Shown piece by piece: positions 48,085-59,109 of a stretch of 64,000 nucleotides of DNA. The notes below the pieces were generated by a model. That model saw nothing but the letters and a program-made list of their open reading frames with translations, did not search any database and had not been told where the DNA came from. This DNA comes from Epiperipatus broadwayi (lineage: Eukaryota; Onychophora; Udeonychophora; Euonychophora; Peripatidae). The number at the start of each line of letters is the position of its first letter. Positions within the stretch are counted from its first letter, which is position 1. The DNA lies in contig JAQFVV010006551.1 of NCBI GenBank assembly GCA_028023455.1, positions 641,001 through 705,000 of the forward strand, written 5' to 3'. Made by a program: the position numbers and the translations under genes.

Positions 48085-48772
48085 GATGTAGATAAATTAT
48101 TTTTTGGGTTAAACCATGTATTATTTTCCATTACATACTGATATTTTGATGAACTAGCATCCGCCATTGTCAAGGTTAACTTTTGAAAGAAAAACCAGTA
48201 GATCTCAAACAGTAACATGACTGAATGCGAGATGAAAAATAAGATTCAGCTTAAAGTAGTTTAGCATTCAAAATATGAGGCTTATCAAAATGTTTTTCCC
48301 TCAGTTTTTTCACCTATTAATTTTAAGTTAATATTAGAAGACAGAGATAAAATGAGAGGGTTCCACATAGCTGGAATACATTGAGCTTCATCAGCCCTAT
48401 TTAACCCAGTAGGTTTCTTTAATATTTCAATTGATTCTCTCATGATTCTTAAATCATACCTTTCCAAATTAGCAAGTATTTTCGCATTGTCAAAATCAGG
48501 TATGTGACCAATTTCTAAAAAAAATGGGATGTAAAAACTGACACATTTATTTATCTATTAGACTGGCCTACATAGCTTCTTGAGCACTTCAAACATGGAA
48601 TTTCATGAACCCCCTGGTATTCCAAAAATTATATCTTTAGGTTTATGTAAAAAATCACAAATTTTCTTAACAGTAGAATAAGTAGTCTTTATATTAAAAC
48701 TAGATAGTCTTCTATTGATCTTATCAGTAACTACCTTAATATAAGGTAAAACCACTCTATTATAAGATGATT
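48085..48772 (-). repeat. PLE 3' end / pseudo-LTR copy 1
   Basis: Contains the end of the GIY-YIG ORF (48285-48467: 'ERYDLRIMRESIEIL') and the 3' UTR. Direct match to 50619-51334 and inverted match to 51335-52050. Confidence 0.8.
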
Positions 48773-50570
48773 TGTCAATTCTATTCTCTTTTTTCCTTTA
48801 TCACCAATGCTTAGTAAAGCCTTTTATATGATGTTTCTATTATAATCATTAGAAAGTAGAATATTTTTTGTAAGTTCTATTTCTTGAGCAAGATGATCTT
48901 TATCAAAAGATTTTTTGCTACAGAAAATATTTGAGCAGGATGATGCTGAGAATTAAAATGAAGATATCTATTTGTATGGGTGGATTTCCTGTAAACTGTT
49001 ATTGCAAAGGTTTATCACATTTTCTTGTAATTAAAACATCCAGAAAAGAAAGCAATTTGTTATTTTCCACTTCCATAGAAAATTTAATTTTAGAATGCCA
49101 ATTATTTAAAAAAACAAAAGATTTTAAGTCATCAATGCCATGAGGCCATACAACAAATGTATCATCCACATATTTTAGCCAAATAGACGGTTTCTTGGTA
49201 GCTGCATTTAATATTCGACGTTCAAAATTATCCATGAAAAGATCAGCAATTATAGGTGACAGTGAAGATCCCATAGAAAGTCCTTTAATTTGTTTAAATT
49301 TTTGAGAATCATGAATAAAAAATGTATTTTCAAGGCAATGCTTCACTAATGGAATAATAAAATCAGGCAAATCATTGTATTGAGCTATTATAAATAATAC
49401 TTCTTCAACAGGAATATTAGTAAACATAGAAGAAACACCAAAACTAAACAATAAATTAGTTCTAGTTAGTTTTAAGTTTTTAATTATTAAAATAAAATGA
49501 CTTGAATTTTTAATTTTTGATGGAATCTTGTCTGTCAATGGTTGTAAGCACTGGGCTAAATATCAAGCTAATGCATGTGTGGGAGAACCTATAGCCCACA
49601 CAACAGGATGCAATGGTATCTCAGGTGTATGAATTTTAGGCAAACCATAAAATTTAGGATATAATGAAAAACCTCTTGGAGAAATTTTAATTTTCTTATC
49701 TTCATCTATACCAGAATGTTTGATTAGACATTTTGTCTTTCTTTATAAATATGTCAGAGTGTCTCTAACAATCTTTTTATAGGCTCCATCATTTAATAAA
49801 TTTAAAATTTTATTATTATAGTCTAAACGATTAAGTACAGCAGTCGAATTACAGTCATCTGCTGGAATAACAACAATAGAATCATCTTTTTTTAAATTTT
49901 GAAGTGCAACAAATTCTCCTTTAGATAAATTATTTTTTGGTGGTTTCATATTTTTTAAGACATTACAAACCTCAAACCTAATAAGATCAGCCATATGTAA
50001 GTCTATGTTTTTTAAAGAATACTCTTTATTTTATATAATATTTTCAACTGGAACATGTCTAGGAGCCAGTGCATAATAAAAACCTTTCTTCTACAGGGAA
50101 ATTTCATTTGAAGAAAGTTGATGATTGGATAAATTCTTTACAACATGTAAATCACTCACAATATTTTTAATAGATTGTTTTTTCTTTTCAGCTATTAATA
50201 AAGCTAGTTTCTATTTTTGTTTAAAAGTTTTAAATTCTGAATCTTTAATTGAATAAAAAGAAACAATGTTATTAAGAATAGACCAAAGAACAGGGTGAAT
50301 AATATTGCCTAATGCTATATCTTCCCCCAGTAAAAAAATAATCAATATAATTTAACTTCTTCCTGTATCTTGAACAAAAGAAATCAAAATCTTCCTACTC
50401 ACCACCTGTAGAATGTTTTTTATTTTAAAAGAGTTGGAATGAAACTTTAATCTGCAGCATTTTGGAACTACTTCATTATCTCTACAATGAATTAGAAATG
50501 TAAGATTGCACAACAACTTTTCTTTCTTCATGCAAGATTTTTCAAAAGCTCTTAAACGATAAAACATTTT
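48285..50570 (-). pseudogene. PLE polyprotein: RT plus GIY-YIG, broken
   Basis: Pieces in order on the minus strand. 50567-50352, N-terminal ('FYRLRAFEKSCMKKEKLL', 'CRDNEVVPKCCRLK'). 49994-49743, pre-RT ('IVVIPADDCNSTAVLN', 'DYNNKILNLLND'). 49538-48999, RT core: FGVSSMFTNIP (motif A, where the catalytic Asp is replaced by Gly), KGLSMGSSLSPIIADLFM (motif B), KYVDDTFVVW (motif C) and FLDVLITR. After more breaks, GIY-YIG with 'FTSHF'-like and 'RESIEIL' parts (48600-48285). The replaced Asp would by itself abolish polymerase activity. Confidence 0.85.
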
Positions 50571-50618
50571 TTTACCATAAAGATTAATATTATATTTAAT
50601 GTTTTCATAGTTGAATTA

Positions 50619-51334
50619 TGTAGATAAATTATTTTTGGGTTAAACGGTGTATTATTTTCCATTATATACCAATATTTAGACGAACTAGCATCTGCCATTC
50701 TCAAGGTTAACTTTTGATAGAAAAATCATTCTATATCTAACAGTAACATGACTGAATGTGAGATGAGAAATGAGATTCAGCTTAAAGTAGTTTAGAATTC
50801 AAAATATGAGGGTTATCAAAATGTTTATTTTCCTCAGTTTTTCAACCTATTGATTTTAAGTTAATATTAGAAGATAGAGATAAAATATTCGTTGAGCTTC
50901 ATCAGCCCTATTTAAACCAGTAAGTCTCTTTAATATTTCAATTAACTCTCTCATGATTCTTAAATCATACCTTTGTAAATTAGCAAGTATTTTTGCATTG
51001 TCAAAATCGGGTTTGTGACCAATTTCTAAAAAATGGGATGTAAAAAGTGATATGATAATTTTCTCATTAAAAGAATTTTTATGTTCTTAATTCTGACATT
51101 TATTCATCTATTAGACTGGCCTACATAACTTCTTGAGCACTGCAAACATGGAATTTCACAAACACCCTGGTATTCCAAAAATAATCTGTCTTTAGGTTTA
51201 TATAAAAAATCATCAATTTTCTTGCCAGTAGAAAAAGTTGTATTTATATTAAAACTAGATAGTCTTCTACTGATCTTATAAGTAAACTCCCTTAATATAA
51301 AGTAAAACCACTCTACTATAAGATAAGTTGTCAT
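50619..51334 (-). repeat. PLE 5' pseudo-LTR
   Basis: Carries a second copy of the GIY-YIG C-terminal coding part (51334-51104: 'KISRRLSSFNINTTFSTGKK', 'GVCEIPCLQC', 'YVGQSNR') and the 3' UTR, in the same direction as the main element. Confidence 0.8.
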
Positions 51335-52050
51335 AGAGTGGTTTTACCTTATATTAAAGGAATTATTGATAGGATCAGTAGAAGATTATCTAGTTTTAAT
51401 ATAAAGACTACTTTTTCTACTGGCAAGAAAATTGGTGATTTTTTACATGAACCTAAAAATATATTATTTTTGGACCACCAAGGAGTTTATGAAATTCCAT
51501 GTTTACAGTACTCACGAAACTATGTAGGCCAGTCTAATAGATGAATAAATGTCAGAATTAAGGAACATAAAAATGCTTTTAATCAGAAAATTATCATATC
51601 AGTTTTTACATCCCATTTTTTAGAAATTGGTCACAAACCTGATTTTGACAATGCAAAAATACTTGCTAATTTGGAAAGGTATGATTTAAGAATCATGAGA
51701 AAGTCAATTGAATTATTACAGAGACCTATTCCAGCTATTACAGAGACCTATTCCAGCTATGTGCAAACCTCTCATTTTATCTCTGTCTTCTAATATTAAC
51801 TTAAAATTATTAGGTGGAAAAACTGAGGGAAATAAACATTTTGATAAGCCTCATATTTTGAATGCTAAACTACTTTAAGATGAATCTCATTTGTCATCTC
51901 ACATTCAGTCACGTTATTGTTTGAGATCTAGTGATTTTTCTTTCAAAAGTTAACCTTGACAATGGCGGATGCTAGTTCTTCAAAAGATCGGTATGTAATG
52001 AAAAATAATACATGGTTTAACCCAAAAAATTATTTATCTACATCATTCAG
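51335..52050 (+). pseudogene. inverted PLE end (GIY-YIG)
   Basis: Plus-strand copy meeting the minus-strand copy head to head near 51334. 51338-51544 reads 'RISRRLSSFNIKTTFSTGKK', 'GVYEIPCLQYSRNYVGQSNR' (GIY-YIG core with Tyr-Val-Gly and the Arg that follows). After a stop come 'NVRIKEHKNAF', 'GHKPDFDNAKILANLERY' and the 3' UTR to about 52050. RT is absent. Confidence 0.85.
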
Positions 52051-52054
52051 CTGT

Positions 52055-53165
52055 GAAAACATCAAATATAATATTACTTTCTTGATGGTTACAAAGATAG
52101 TGTCTTATAATTTTAATATATTTTTTAAATATATATATATGATGAGTTGCATTATTAAACGCTCTTCTTTTTTGTTTTCACCACATATGTGAAAAAAAAA
52201 GTACTATCTCAAAAATATTCTACAAAAGTCAGCAGTGAAACCTTTGTTTGTGTTTTAATATTATTTTTTTTGCTGGTTTGGTTGAATTTTTGAATTTGGG
52301 GTAATTTTAATTATAATTTGACTAGTTTAGCTTTATGCCTGTAATGTTTATATATATATAAGTATATCAGACACGTCATCATTGGTTTGTTTCAGTACGA
52401 AATGCACATTTCGGAGTCATTTGTTTTAAGTGTGTCTTTATTCATATGTTTTCAAACGAATGTGTGATGATTTTAAAGTTTAAATAAATATTATTGTCTA
52501 TGATAGAAATGTTTATTTTGAATATGAATATATTGGTGAATTATGATATTTGCACACACAAATAAAAAAATGTACATTTAACTACTACTAAAACCAATTT
52601 ATCATAAACTATCAGGTAACTATAATATATATTAAATATTATTGTATATTAGAATGTAAACTCATTGAATTTGAGTTAATAACTATGAATTGAAGTAATA
52701 ATATTTATTTATTGAAAAAAATTGCAATTTCCTTACATTAAAGATATAAAAAAAAATCTTAATATTATATTAATTACTTAATGTGTGTTTCTAAACATTT
52801 ATTTGAATATATTTTAAATGTAATTCTATAATCAAAACAAATGTGTTTGAATGCAACAGATTGTATTTCGACGTAAGAAAAATAACATTTAAATAATAAT
52901 TCATTCAAAATTTTTGACTTTAGAAATGATTACTAAGTTTGTAAAAATAAACTCATAATAATCTTTTAAAAAAGCTCTCATCTTGTTTTAATTTTTAGTA
53001 ACTTCCATTAGGCTAATTACATTCTATTGTTTGGACTGAACCCGTTAGACTGAGTTTGTTTACAATTAAAAAAAAGAAACAACTTGTTTGAATCATTTTC
53101 ATCATATGTCTGAGGGAGTGATTTGCAATAGAAGATGTTGCTTAGCAATAAGAGAAAAAACAACA
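52055..53165. other. AT-rich sequence, nothing recognised
   Basis: No gene recognised. It would contain the 3' UTR of the candidate host exon below if that exon is real. Confidence 0.45.
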
Positions 53166-53171
53166 TCCATC

Positions 53172-53283
53172 TTAAACAACCTCATTATAATTAGGTATAG
53201 TTAAGGCTTTTTTTCTAAGTTCTTGGTAGAGACTTGCAGCTTTTATATTGTTAGTCGTCTTTAAAAAGTGACAACTTCTACAG
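53172..53283 (-). CDS. candidate terminal exon of a host gene
   Basis: On the minus strand, a pyrimidine-rich stretch ending CTCTCTTTCAG (53294-53284) looks like a 3' splice acceptor. The 112-nt segment after it stays open to a TAA at 53174-53172. In the open frame it reads CRSCHFLKTTNNIKAASLYQ followed by ELRKKALTIPNYNEVV. The composition (CxxC, then an amphipathic charged stretch) looks more protein-like than other short frames here and resembles no transposon protein I know. I do not recognise the gene. Upstream exons would lie at higher coordinates, and none was identified. It may also be chance. Confidence 0.3.
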
Positions 53284-53765
53284 CTGAAAGAGAGATTAAA
53301 TAAATAAAGGTTAAATATTTCATCAAAGTACAAAGAATCATTACAAGTCTGAACATATGAAATATTCATAAAATTAAAAATAATTTGTAAAAAAAAAAAA
53401 AAAGGTTTTAGTTTTTACAAAAATGTTAAATTATTTACAGTCGCACATATAATGGCTTTGTATATCGATATAAAAATAAAAACATTTATGATGAAAATAT
53501 CTGTCTTATTAGATCTCTTAACATTTCTGGAAAATTGGCTAAAATAATTTTATTTGTGTTTAAATTGGTCATGGTTATTTCTCCATATATCAAAAACTGC
53601 ATCTATTAGAGGTATTTTATATAACAGAAAAATCTACTATACCAATATATTTGGCAAAGAATCACAATATAAAATATTTAAAAAATTTTAACAAACTTTT
53701 TATCTACTCAGGCAAAATGATAAAATATAATTATCAAAATAATTGTAAAATATTAAAATAAGATT

Positions 53766-53863
53766 CGTCAAGCGCTGGTGGCCTAGCGGTTAGCATAGCT
53801 GCCTTCCAAGCAGATGGCCCGGGTTCGCTTCCTGGTCAACGCTTTGACATATTAAAAAAAAAA
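53766..53863 (+). mobile_element. tRNA-Gly-derived SINE, copy 8 (closest to the tRNA)
   Basis: The tRNA-like body (53772-53842) folds as tRNA-Gly with anticodon TCC: A-box TGGCCTAGCGG, anticodon arm CTGCCTTCCAAGCAG, T arm CCGGGTTCGCTTCCTGG. The acceptor has one mismatch and wobbles. It keeps the SINE extensions (GTCAAG before, CTTTGACATATT plus A-run after), so it is a SINE copy rather than a tRNA gene. Confidence 0.8.
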
Positions 53864-54042
53864 AGTAATAATTATACATTTATAATATTATAACTGACTT
53901 AAGTACTTTAGTCAAAATATTTTAATCGATACAATAGATAATGTGTAAACATATTAGACAGTGACACGAGTACTTAAGTCAAACAAAATATTCATATCGA
54001 TAGAATAGATGTGTTAGATCTAATTAAATTTAGGTTATAAAT

Positions 54043-54490
54043 CAGGGGTGGAAAACCTTTTTTTTTTGTCAAGGATCATTTGGATTTTGATAAGAGCATT
54101 CATGGGCCATACACAATTATCGACAATAAATAACCTGCTACATTGGTCATCCTTAATGTGATGAGTGAAATTGCTTCTCTCTGTTGAGGCATGTGATGTT
54201 AGCTGATATTGATGATATAGCTATCCATAACTGCTTTTCCATGGTGGCTTTGGTTAGTCTGGAGATCAGTTGACTCTTTGTAATACTAAGTTTTGAAAAA
54301 AAAAATAACCACAGCAGTAATTTTTTCAAATACAGATGCATATTTGAATTCATATCTCCTCAAAGTGGCAAATTCATCACTGCTTACATGACATTGATAG
54401 AACTTAAACAATGGAATGTTGTATCTAGCTTTCAATTTATAATCACTTAGCAGCTGAATGATTTCATGTTGCATATTATTATGCACATTA
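54043..54490 (-). pseudogene. hAT transposase C-terminus with terminal inverted repeat
   Basis: CAGGGGTGGAAAACC at 54043 is a hAT-type terminus. Reading on the minus strand from about 54490: 'QHEIIQLLSDYKLKARY', 'SDEFATLRRYEFKYASVF', then after a frame change 'FFSKLSITKSQLISRLTKAT', 'NREKQFHSSH'. This matches the dimerisation region and C-terminal end of hAT transposases ('LRR.A.KYASVFG...CEQ.FS'). The upstream part of the gene is cut off by a foldback retroposon at about 54494. No partner terminus was found. Confidence 0.7.
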
Positions 54491-54493
54491 AAA

Positions 54494-54753
54494 CAGGCAA
54501 AACTCTCCATATAGTAGTGCCACTCAGTGCAAGCCAGAATAATCAATGGATGCCAGAAGGCTTGTGCATAAAATTCCTATCTAGTGCCTACTCATCCAAT
54601 ATCCCCAGACTAGTTTTTAGCTTGTGTCTTTCATAAGTGAGGAGTCTTGGATCTGAGAGCACTGCACTTAGATCTCATTCAATATCCCCAGACTAGTTTC
54701 TAGCTTGTGGCTTTTATCAGTGAGGAGTCTTGGATCTGAGAGCACTGAGAATA
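54494..54753 (-). mobile_element. foldback retroposon copy 5 with two hammerhead-like cores
   Basis: Starts TTAAAACAGGCAAAACTCTCC, continues with the arm (54510-54592), then two tandem copies of the central module. It ends abruptly after GAGAGCACTGAG without the second arm or head. No target-site duplication found. Confidence 0.8.
54594..54735 (-). ncRNA. tandem hammerhead-like motifs, period 83 bp
   Basis: Two units on the minus strand: 54677-54735 (CTGATAA, stem II AGC/GCT, GAAAC, ACTAGT, C, TGGGGA) and 54594-54652 (core mutated to CTTATGA and AAAAC, with ACTAGT kept). Predicted cleavage points lie after the bases at 54691 and 54608 on the minus strand, 83 nt apart. Two adjacent motifs sharing palindromic stem III would allow a dimeric hammerhead fold. 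Confidence 0.55.
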
Positions 54754-55029
54754 CAATTGAAAGCAATAGTTAGTACCCTCGGTTGTTTAGGTCAGGACAA
54801 GTGGAGTTAAAGGCATGACTAGTCAATGTTGAACTAATAAAGGACATTCTTCAAATTGCAGAATAGTCATGTAAAGTTCCATTTACATTAAATCAAAAGA
54901 TAGAAAATTCTACCAACAGCATGATTTACAAAGGCATATTAACATCAGTAGATTCCAATAGTAGTTATTATGAAGCCAGATCTAAAATCTTCACTTATAT
55001 AAAGAATACCATATTACACTAAATAAAAT

Positions 55030-55810
55030 TTAAAATGAAGGCACTTCCTGGCATACATGAATTATTAGCATCATTGCAAAAAGTCTAATTTTTTGTAAAA
55101 ATAGACTTAAAAGTTTACTTTCCCCAAATTTCCATCACAGATAAAAATAGTAAAATTATTAACTCTTATTTCTCTTTTGGGGCTTTACAAATGCAATAAA
55201 TTACCATATTGTATTATAGTTGTGTCTAATATCTTGCAAAATAAAATGGATGATGTACTTCATGGTAATGAAAGCATCATGGCATATTTAGACAACATAT
55301 TGGTTACCATAAAATCTGAGACAGAACTGTCAATACATATAGATAAAGTCTGTTCTAATTTGGAAAAATAGGAACCATGCTAAATGCTACTAAATGTACA
55401 TGGTTAACATCAGAGATAAAGTTTTTAGTTCAAACAATTAAAAAAATGGAATGTATCCTAACCTGGATAAAGTATAAGCAACAACAACAACAAAAAAAAA
55501 CCCTTCAACCTAAGAATGTAAAAGATTTGCAAGCATTTTTAGGCATAATGAACTTTTTTTGAAATCTTCTGAAACAAAAAAAGCTTCTAAAAAACCTCAT
55601 GTGTTATCATCTTTATATAAATTATTTAAAAACTGACAATTAGAGAAATATTATGAAGAACAGGATACAGCCTCCCAGAAGGCTAAAATTCTATTTATGT
55701 CAAAACAAATCCTCATATATTATCATAGTGAATGGAGTGTGGTAATTAAAATGGATACATCAGAATGTGGAATTGGGGCATGATTTCTCAACATTGGTAT
55801 GGGGAGCATT
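55030..55810 (+). pseudogene. Ty3/Gypsy pol fragment, left part
   Basis: Decayed RT and start of RNase H. 'LPGIHELLASLQKV' with 'VKIDL' (motif A region, 55040-55120), 'YFSFGAL' (motif B region), YLDNILV near 55290 (motif C, with the second Asp changed to Asn), 'LNATKCTW', 'VKDLQAFLGIMNFF', and MDTSECGIGA near 55750 (first RNase H Asp). At least six stops. The reading is cut at 55818 by a hAT element and resumes at 56890. It is unrelated in detail to the Gypsy element at 17-25 kb. Confidence 0.75.
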
Positions 55811-56889
55811 CTATATCCCAGGGGTCAGCAACATTTTACTGCTGTTGTGTAACCTATGTTACAATGTAACTCTGCATGCCAACATGATTGTTCCAACCTT
55901 ATTATATATAGTATCAAAATTGGTCCAGTTATAATGGGCTTCAAATTATATATTATGTACTTTTGAATCAGATCTATATTATTGGTCATCCAATATTTTA
56001 AAATATATAGGATCATATGTGAAAAGTATCTATTGTTAAATTATATTGCATTCGAAAGATAAGCTTAATAGTTCATTTGGCATGGAGAATATTCATCTCA
56101 TTGGCATTTAAAAAATGTTTATGGTTTACCAAATTGTCAATTCATATACAATAATTTAAAAAAGGCAAAATGCACTTATCTTTCAATGGTTTAATTTAAA
56201 AAGCTGATTAATAAACTCTAACAAAATAAAACAAGTATTTTTCTAGCATTCATCAAAAATGTTTCAAAGAAACTCACTTTTGTGATACAAAAAATCAACT
56301 GGAAATTGGAAGATTTTCAAATATTCTTTTTTTTTTAAAGCTGTGAACATTTGAATTTTTTTTAAAATTATACAATAGACATTTAAAAGAGAAAATAAAC
56401 AATGATTTTTTAATTTTTTGAGAATTGAACGATATTGACCATCAAAAAAAAAAAATCTAGGCAAAATGAATCCTACCTGAGAGAAAAAAATATTAGTCCA
56501 CTTAGCTTTTATCTTTATTGAAAATAGCAAAGACTGAATGTACATTTATTGTGCAAAATAATTAGTAAATTAAATTGAATTATGGTTTTGATTTACATGT
56601 GAGATGCTTTTTACAGAAGCAACACTCTCCATACCATAGTGCCATTCAGTGCAATTCAGAGTAATCAATGGATGCAGGAAGGTGAAAACAGCTTGCATAA
56701 GCATAAAGAATGGTGTTCATGTGATGACATGTAAATTGCATATGCAAAATGTTAGAGATGATGCAAACTCATGCATTATCATTAAATACAATTTTTTTAC
56801 TATCTCAATTCAATCAGAGAGCCATTGTTCATCATATTGTGTGCCACACTTGATATGCATACCTTAGGTTGCCGACCCCTATTATAGGT
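55811..56889. mobile_element. hAT element inserted in the Gypsy fragment
   Basis: Element 55819-56881 with terminal inverted repeats CAGGGGTCAGCAAC and GTTGCCGACCCCTA. It is flanked by diverged 8-bp duplications (55811-55818 CTATATCC; 56882-56889 TTATAGGT). Removing the element with one 8-bp copy keeps the Gypsy RNase H reading in frame across the junction, which fits hAT insertion exactly. No transposase recognised; it carries a foldback retroposon fragment. About 1.06 kb. Confidence 0.75.
56611..56735 (-). mobile_element. foldback retroposon fragment (copy 6)
   Basis: Inside the hAT element: CTCTCCATACCATAGTGCCATTCAGTGCA and AATCAATGGATGCAGGAAGG (one arm), followed directly by the head (GCATAAAGAATGGTGTTCATGTGATGA). 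Both the second arm and the core are missing. Confidence 0.7.
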
Positions 56890-57175
56890 TATGCTCTAAG
56901 AATAATATCAGCAGCTAAGAAAAATTACATTCAGCTCAACAATGAAGCTTTAACTGTATATATTCATATAGAAATTAGATATCACAATTGACTATTTATC
57001 TCACTATTTTTCTTTGCTTATCTGTTTGACTTTTCACCTAAAATGTAAGCTATATAAGAAGCAATTTTAAACACCTACTTCTAATCTTTGCAGACTTAAT
57101 TGACTTGACTTTGTCTTGCCAATATATTTTGATTTATGATTTTAATCTTTGTTATAATTTTATGTAAAGGATGAT
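56890..57175 (+). pseudogene. Ty3/Gypsy pol fragment, right part
   Basis: RNase H continuation after the hAT insertion: 'SAAKKNYIQLNNEALTVYI' contains the conserved Glu block of Ty3/Gypsy RNase H ('SAAEKNYSQLE.EALA' in relatives). After a stop it decays further to about 57175. Confidence 0.7.
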
Positions 57176-57219
57176 GTTGGCAAAAGAAAATTGTTTTTAT
57201 ACTGTAAGTAGCTATTTAA

Positions 57220-57551
57220 TATAGTAAGACATAAACAAGACAAAACTCTCCATACAGTAGTGCCACCCTGTGTCAACCAGAGTAATCAATGGATGCCAGA
57301 AGGCTTGTGCTAGGTGCAGTGCTCTCGGATCCAAAGCTCCTCACTGATGAAGGCCACAAACCAAAAACTAGTTTGGGGATATTGGATGAGTAGGCATTAG
57401 ATAGGGATTTTATGCACAAGCCTTCTGGCATCCATTTATTACTCTGGTTGGCACAGGGTGGCACTACTGTATGGAGAGTTTTGCCTTGTTTATAAACAAT
57501 TATGTGCTAGTATAAGAGATGGTGATCAAGTGATGTTTTATAGTAAGACAT
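57220..57551 (-). mobile_element. foldback retroposon copy 7 with hammerhead-like core
   Basis: Element 57233-57538 between perfect 13-bp duplications TATAGTAAGACAT. Two inverted arms (about 57248-57310 and 57410-57472), a central module (57311-57400), and the head on the right (ATGGTGATCAAGTGATG). The core faces the opposite way from the head here, unlike copies 2, 4 and 9, showing that the centre can be flipped between the arms. Confidence 0.88.
57328..57386 (+). ncRNA. hammerhead-like motif, copy 7
   Basis: CTGATGA from 57344, then A, GGC, loop, a weakened stem II (ACC), AAAAC in place of GAAAC, and ACTAGT. T stands at the cleavage base. Stem I: TGGGGA with TCCTCA and TTGGAT with ATCCAA. 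Stem I and stem III are intact; the G12 change should weaken activity. Confidence 0.5.
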
Positions 57552-59109
57552 TATATAAAATAGCAATTGATACAGACTGCAAAGATTTTAAAGCTAGATA
57601 TGGTATATTTAACATGACTAAAATTAATAATTATTCAATTGTTGTGCCTGGCTTATATTGAAGTGTGAAAAAAAACTGTCAGTTGACTAGATTGTGAGAT
57701 ATTAATAAAGAAGATAAAGCAAATAGAAAATAGTAAAAGACAAGGTCTCTCTCATGTAAGATAATGATAAGGGTTTTTGAAATATAAAAACAAGACATGA
57801 ATTATGGTTATGCTTTTTGCTCAAATATATAGCATCAAATAATATGATTTGCCAATTTGTTATCTTTAAATTAAGAAAAGTTATCTCAGTATCTGAACTG
57901 ATTGATAAAATGTTACAGTAGTCAATAGTACAAAGGCAAAATGCAATGAGGCTTTATATCATTTTGATAACGATAATTGCATAATTGTATAACTACCTCA
58001 AATCAATGAAATTTAAGTAGTAACAAGTTAACTGCAAAACTTATATATTTTATTTAATTACTTAACTGAGAATGGTATAAGTCATATGTCTATAATTCCA
58101 CCACATAGCTTTCAAAGATAACATAAATAAAAAAAAAGATGGTATTGACTGATTTGCATATTTTTTGGGGTTAATTAGTCATAAAATAAGGACGATACTA
58201 GTATTCTTTTTCAAAAATTAAAATCAATGTGAATTGGGGGTTGTTGTTTTTTTTTTTTAAAAAAAAACATTTTCAAAATTCTTTTTTTTTTTTTTAATAG
58301 TTCATGTTATAAACCAACAGGCTACATCATATTAAGATTTTTTTTTTTAAAAAACTGCTTTGAAAAGTTTATTTTTTTATATATAAAACTAACTGAAAAA
58401 AATGTTTAAAATAAATTAATTTTCAAAATTTACAATAAATAAATCACCACTAATATTTTAACTCATATGTATATAGTGCGACTGCGTGTATGTTTTGTTT
58501 TCAAATGCCAGAAACGACTTGCTAATTAATTTAATGGTTCAATGTAACATTATGTTTCACTATAATATTTTATATTAAGCAAAAAGATCAAATTCCCCAG
58601 TTTGTTTTATTCATAAATATTTAACAGGCATTCTCTTTCTACAACTCCCTTCCCATGGTGTAAAAAAATAAAATAATAATAATAATAATTAAAACAAGTT
58701 TCAAGTAAAATAAATTTTTAAAAACCTTCTTTATGAATTTTCAAAGTAAAAAAAAATTGTAATCAATGTTTTAATTATTAAAATTAAGTATATTTAATAA
58801 TATAATCTAACATATGTTTTGATTATTAAAATATAAATAAATATATGAAGCAAAAACATAATTTATTTGTACAATACATCCAGAAAAAAAAAAGGATGTA
58901 AATTATTATAAATTTGAAAAAAAAAAAAAATTTATTATTATATTATTTTTAGTAATAATGATAATAGTAAAAATTTAGAAAAGAGAGTTTATTATTAAAA
59001 AAAATATTTTTTTGCTATTGTTGATACAAGTTGTAATAAATGTTTGATTTTTTTGAGAGCCATAAATATTTTTGAATTAGATGAGCTTATTAATATTTTT
59101 CATGAGATC
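57552..59109. other. AT-rich sequence, nothing recognised
   Basis: Many homopolymer runs (58240-58380, 58880-58935). No gene recognised. Confidence 0.55.

Larger units (their letters stand above)
48085..51334 (-). mobile_element. Penelope-like element with pseudo-LTRs
   Basis: Minus-strand PLE of about 3.25 kb. Order on that strand: 5' pseudo-LTR (51334-50619), N-terminal ORF part, RT, linker, GIY-YIG and 3' end (to 48085). The 3' end (48085-48772) repeats the 5' pseudo-LTR in direct orientation. A third copy (51335-52050) sits inverted just upstream. Partial tandem copies and inverted ends are typical for Penelope elements. Several stops and frameshifts break the ORF. Confidence 0.85.

Noticed and set aside
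48085-52050. Hammerhead ribozyme in the PLE pseudo-LTRs
   Set aside because: PLEs often carry one, so I searched both strands. No CTGANGA with a matching GAAAC was found.
53772-53842. Functional tRNA-Gly gene
   Set aside because: It folds well, but the B-box substitution, the acceptor mismatch and the SINE flanks with A-tail shared with seven other copies make it a SINE.
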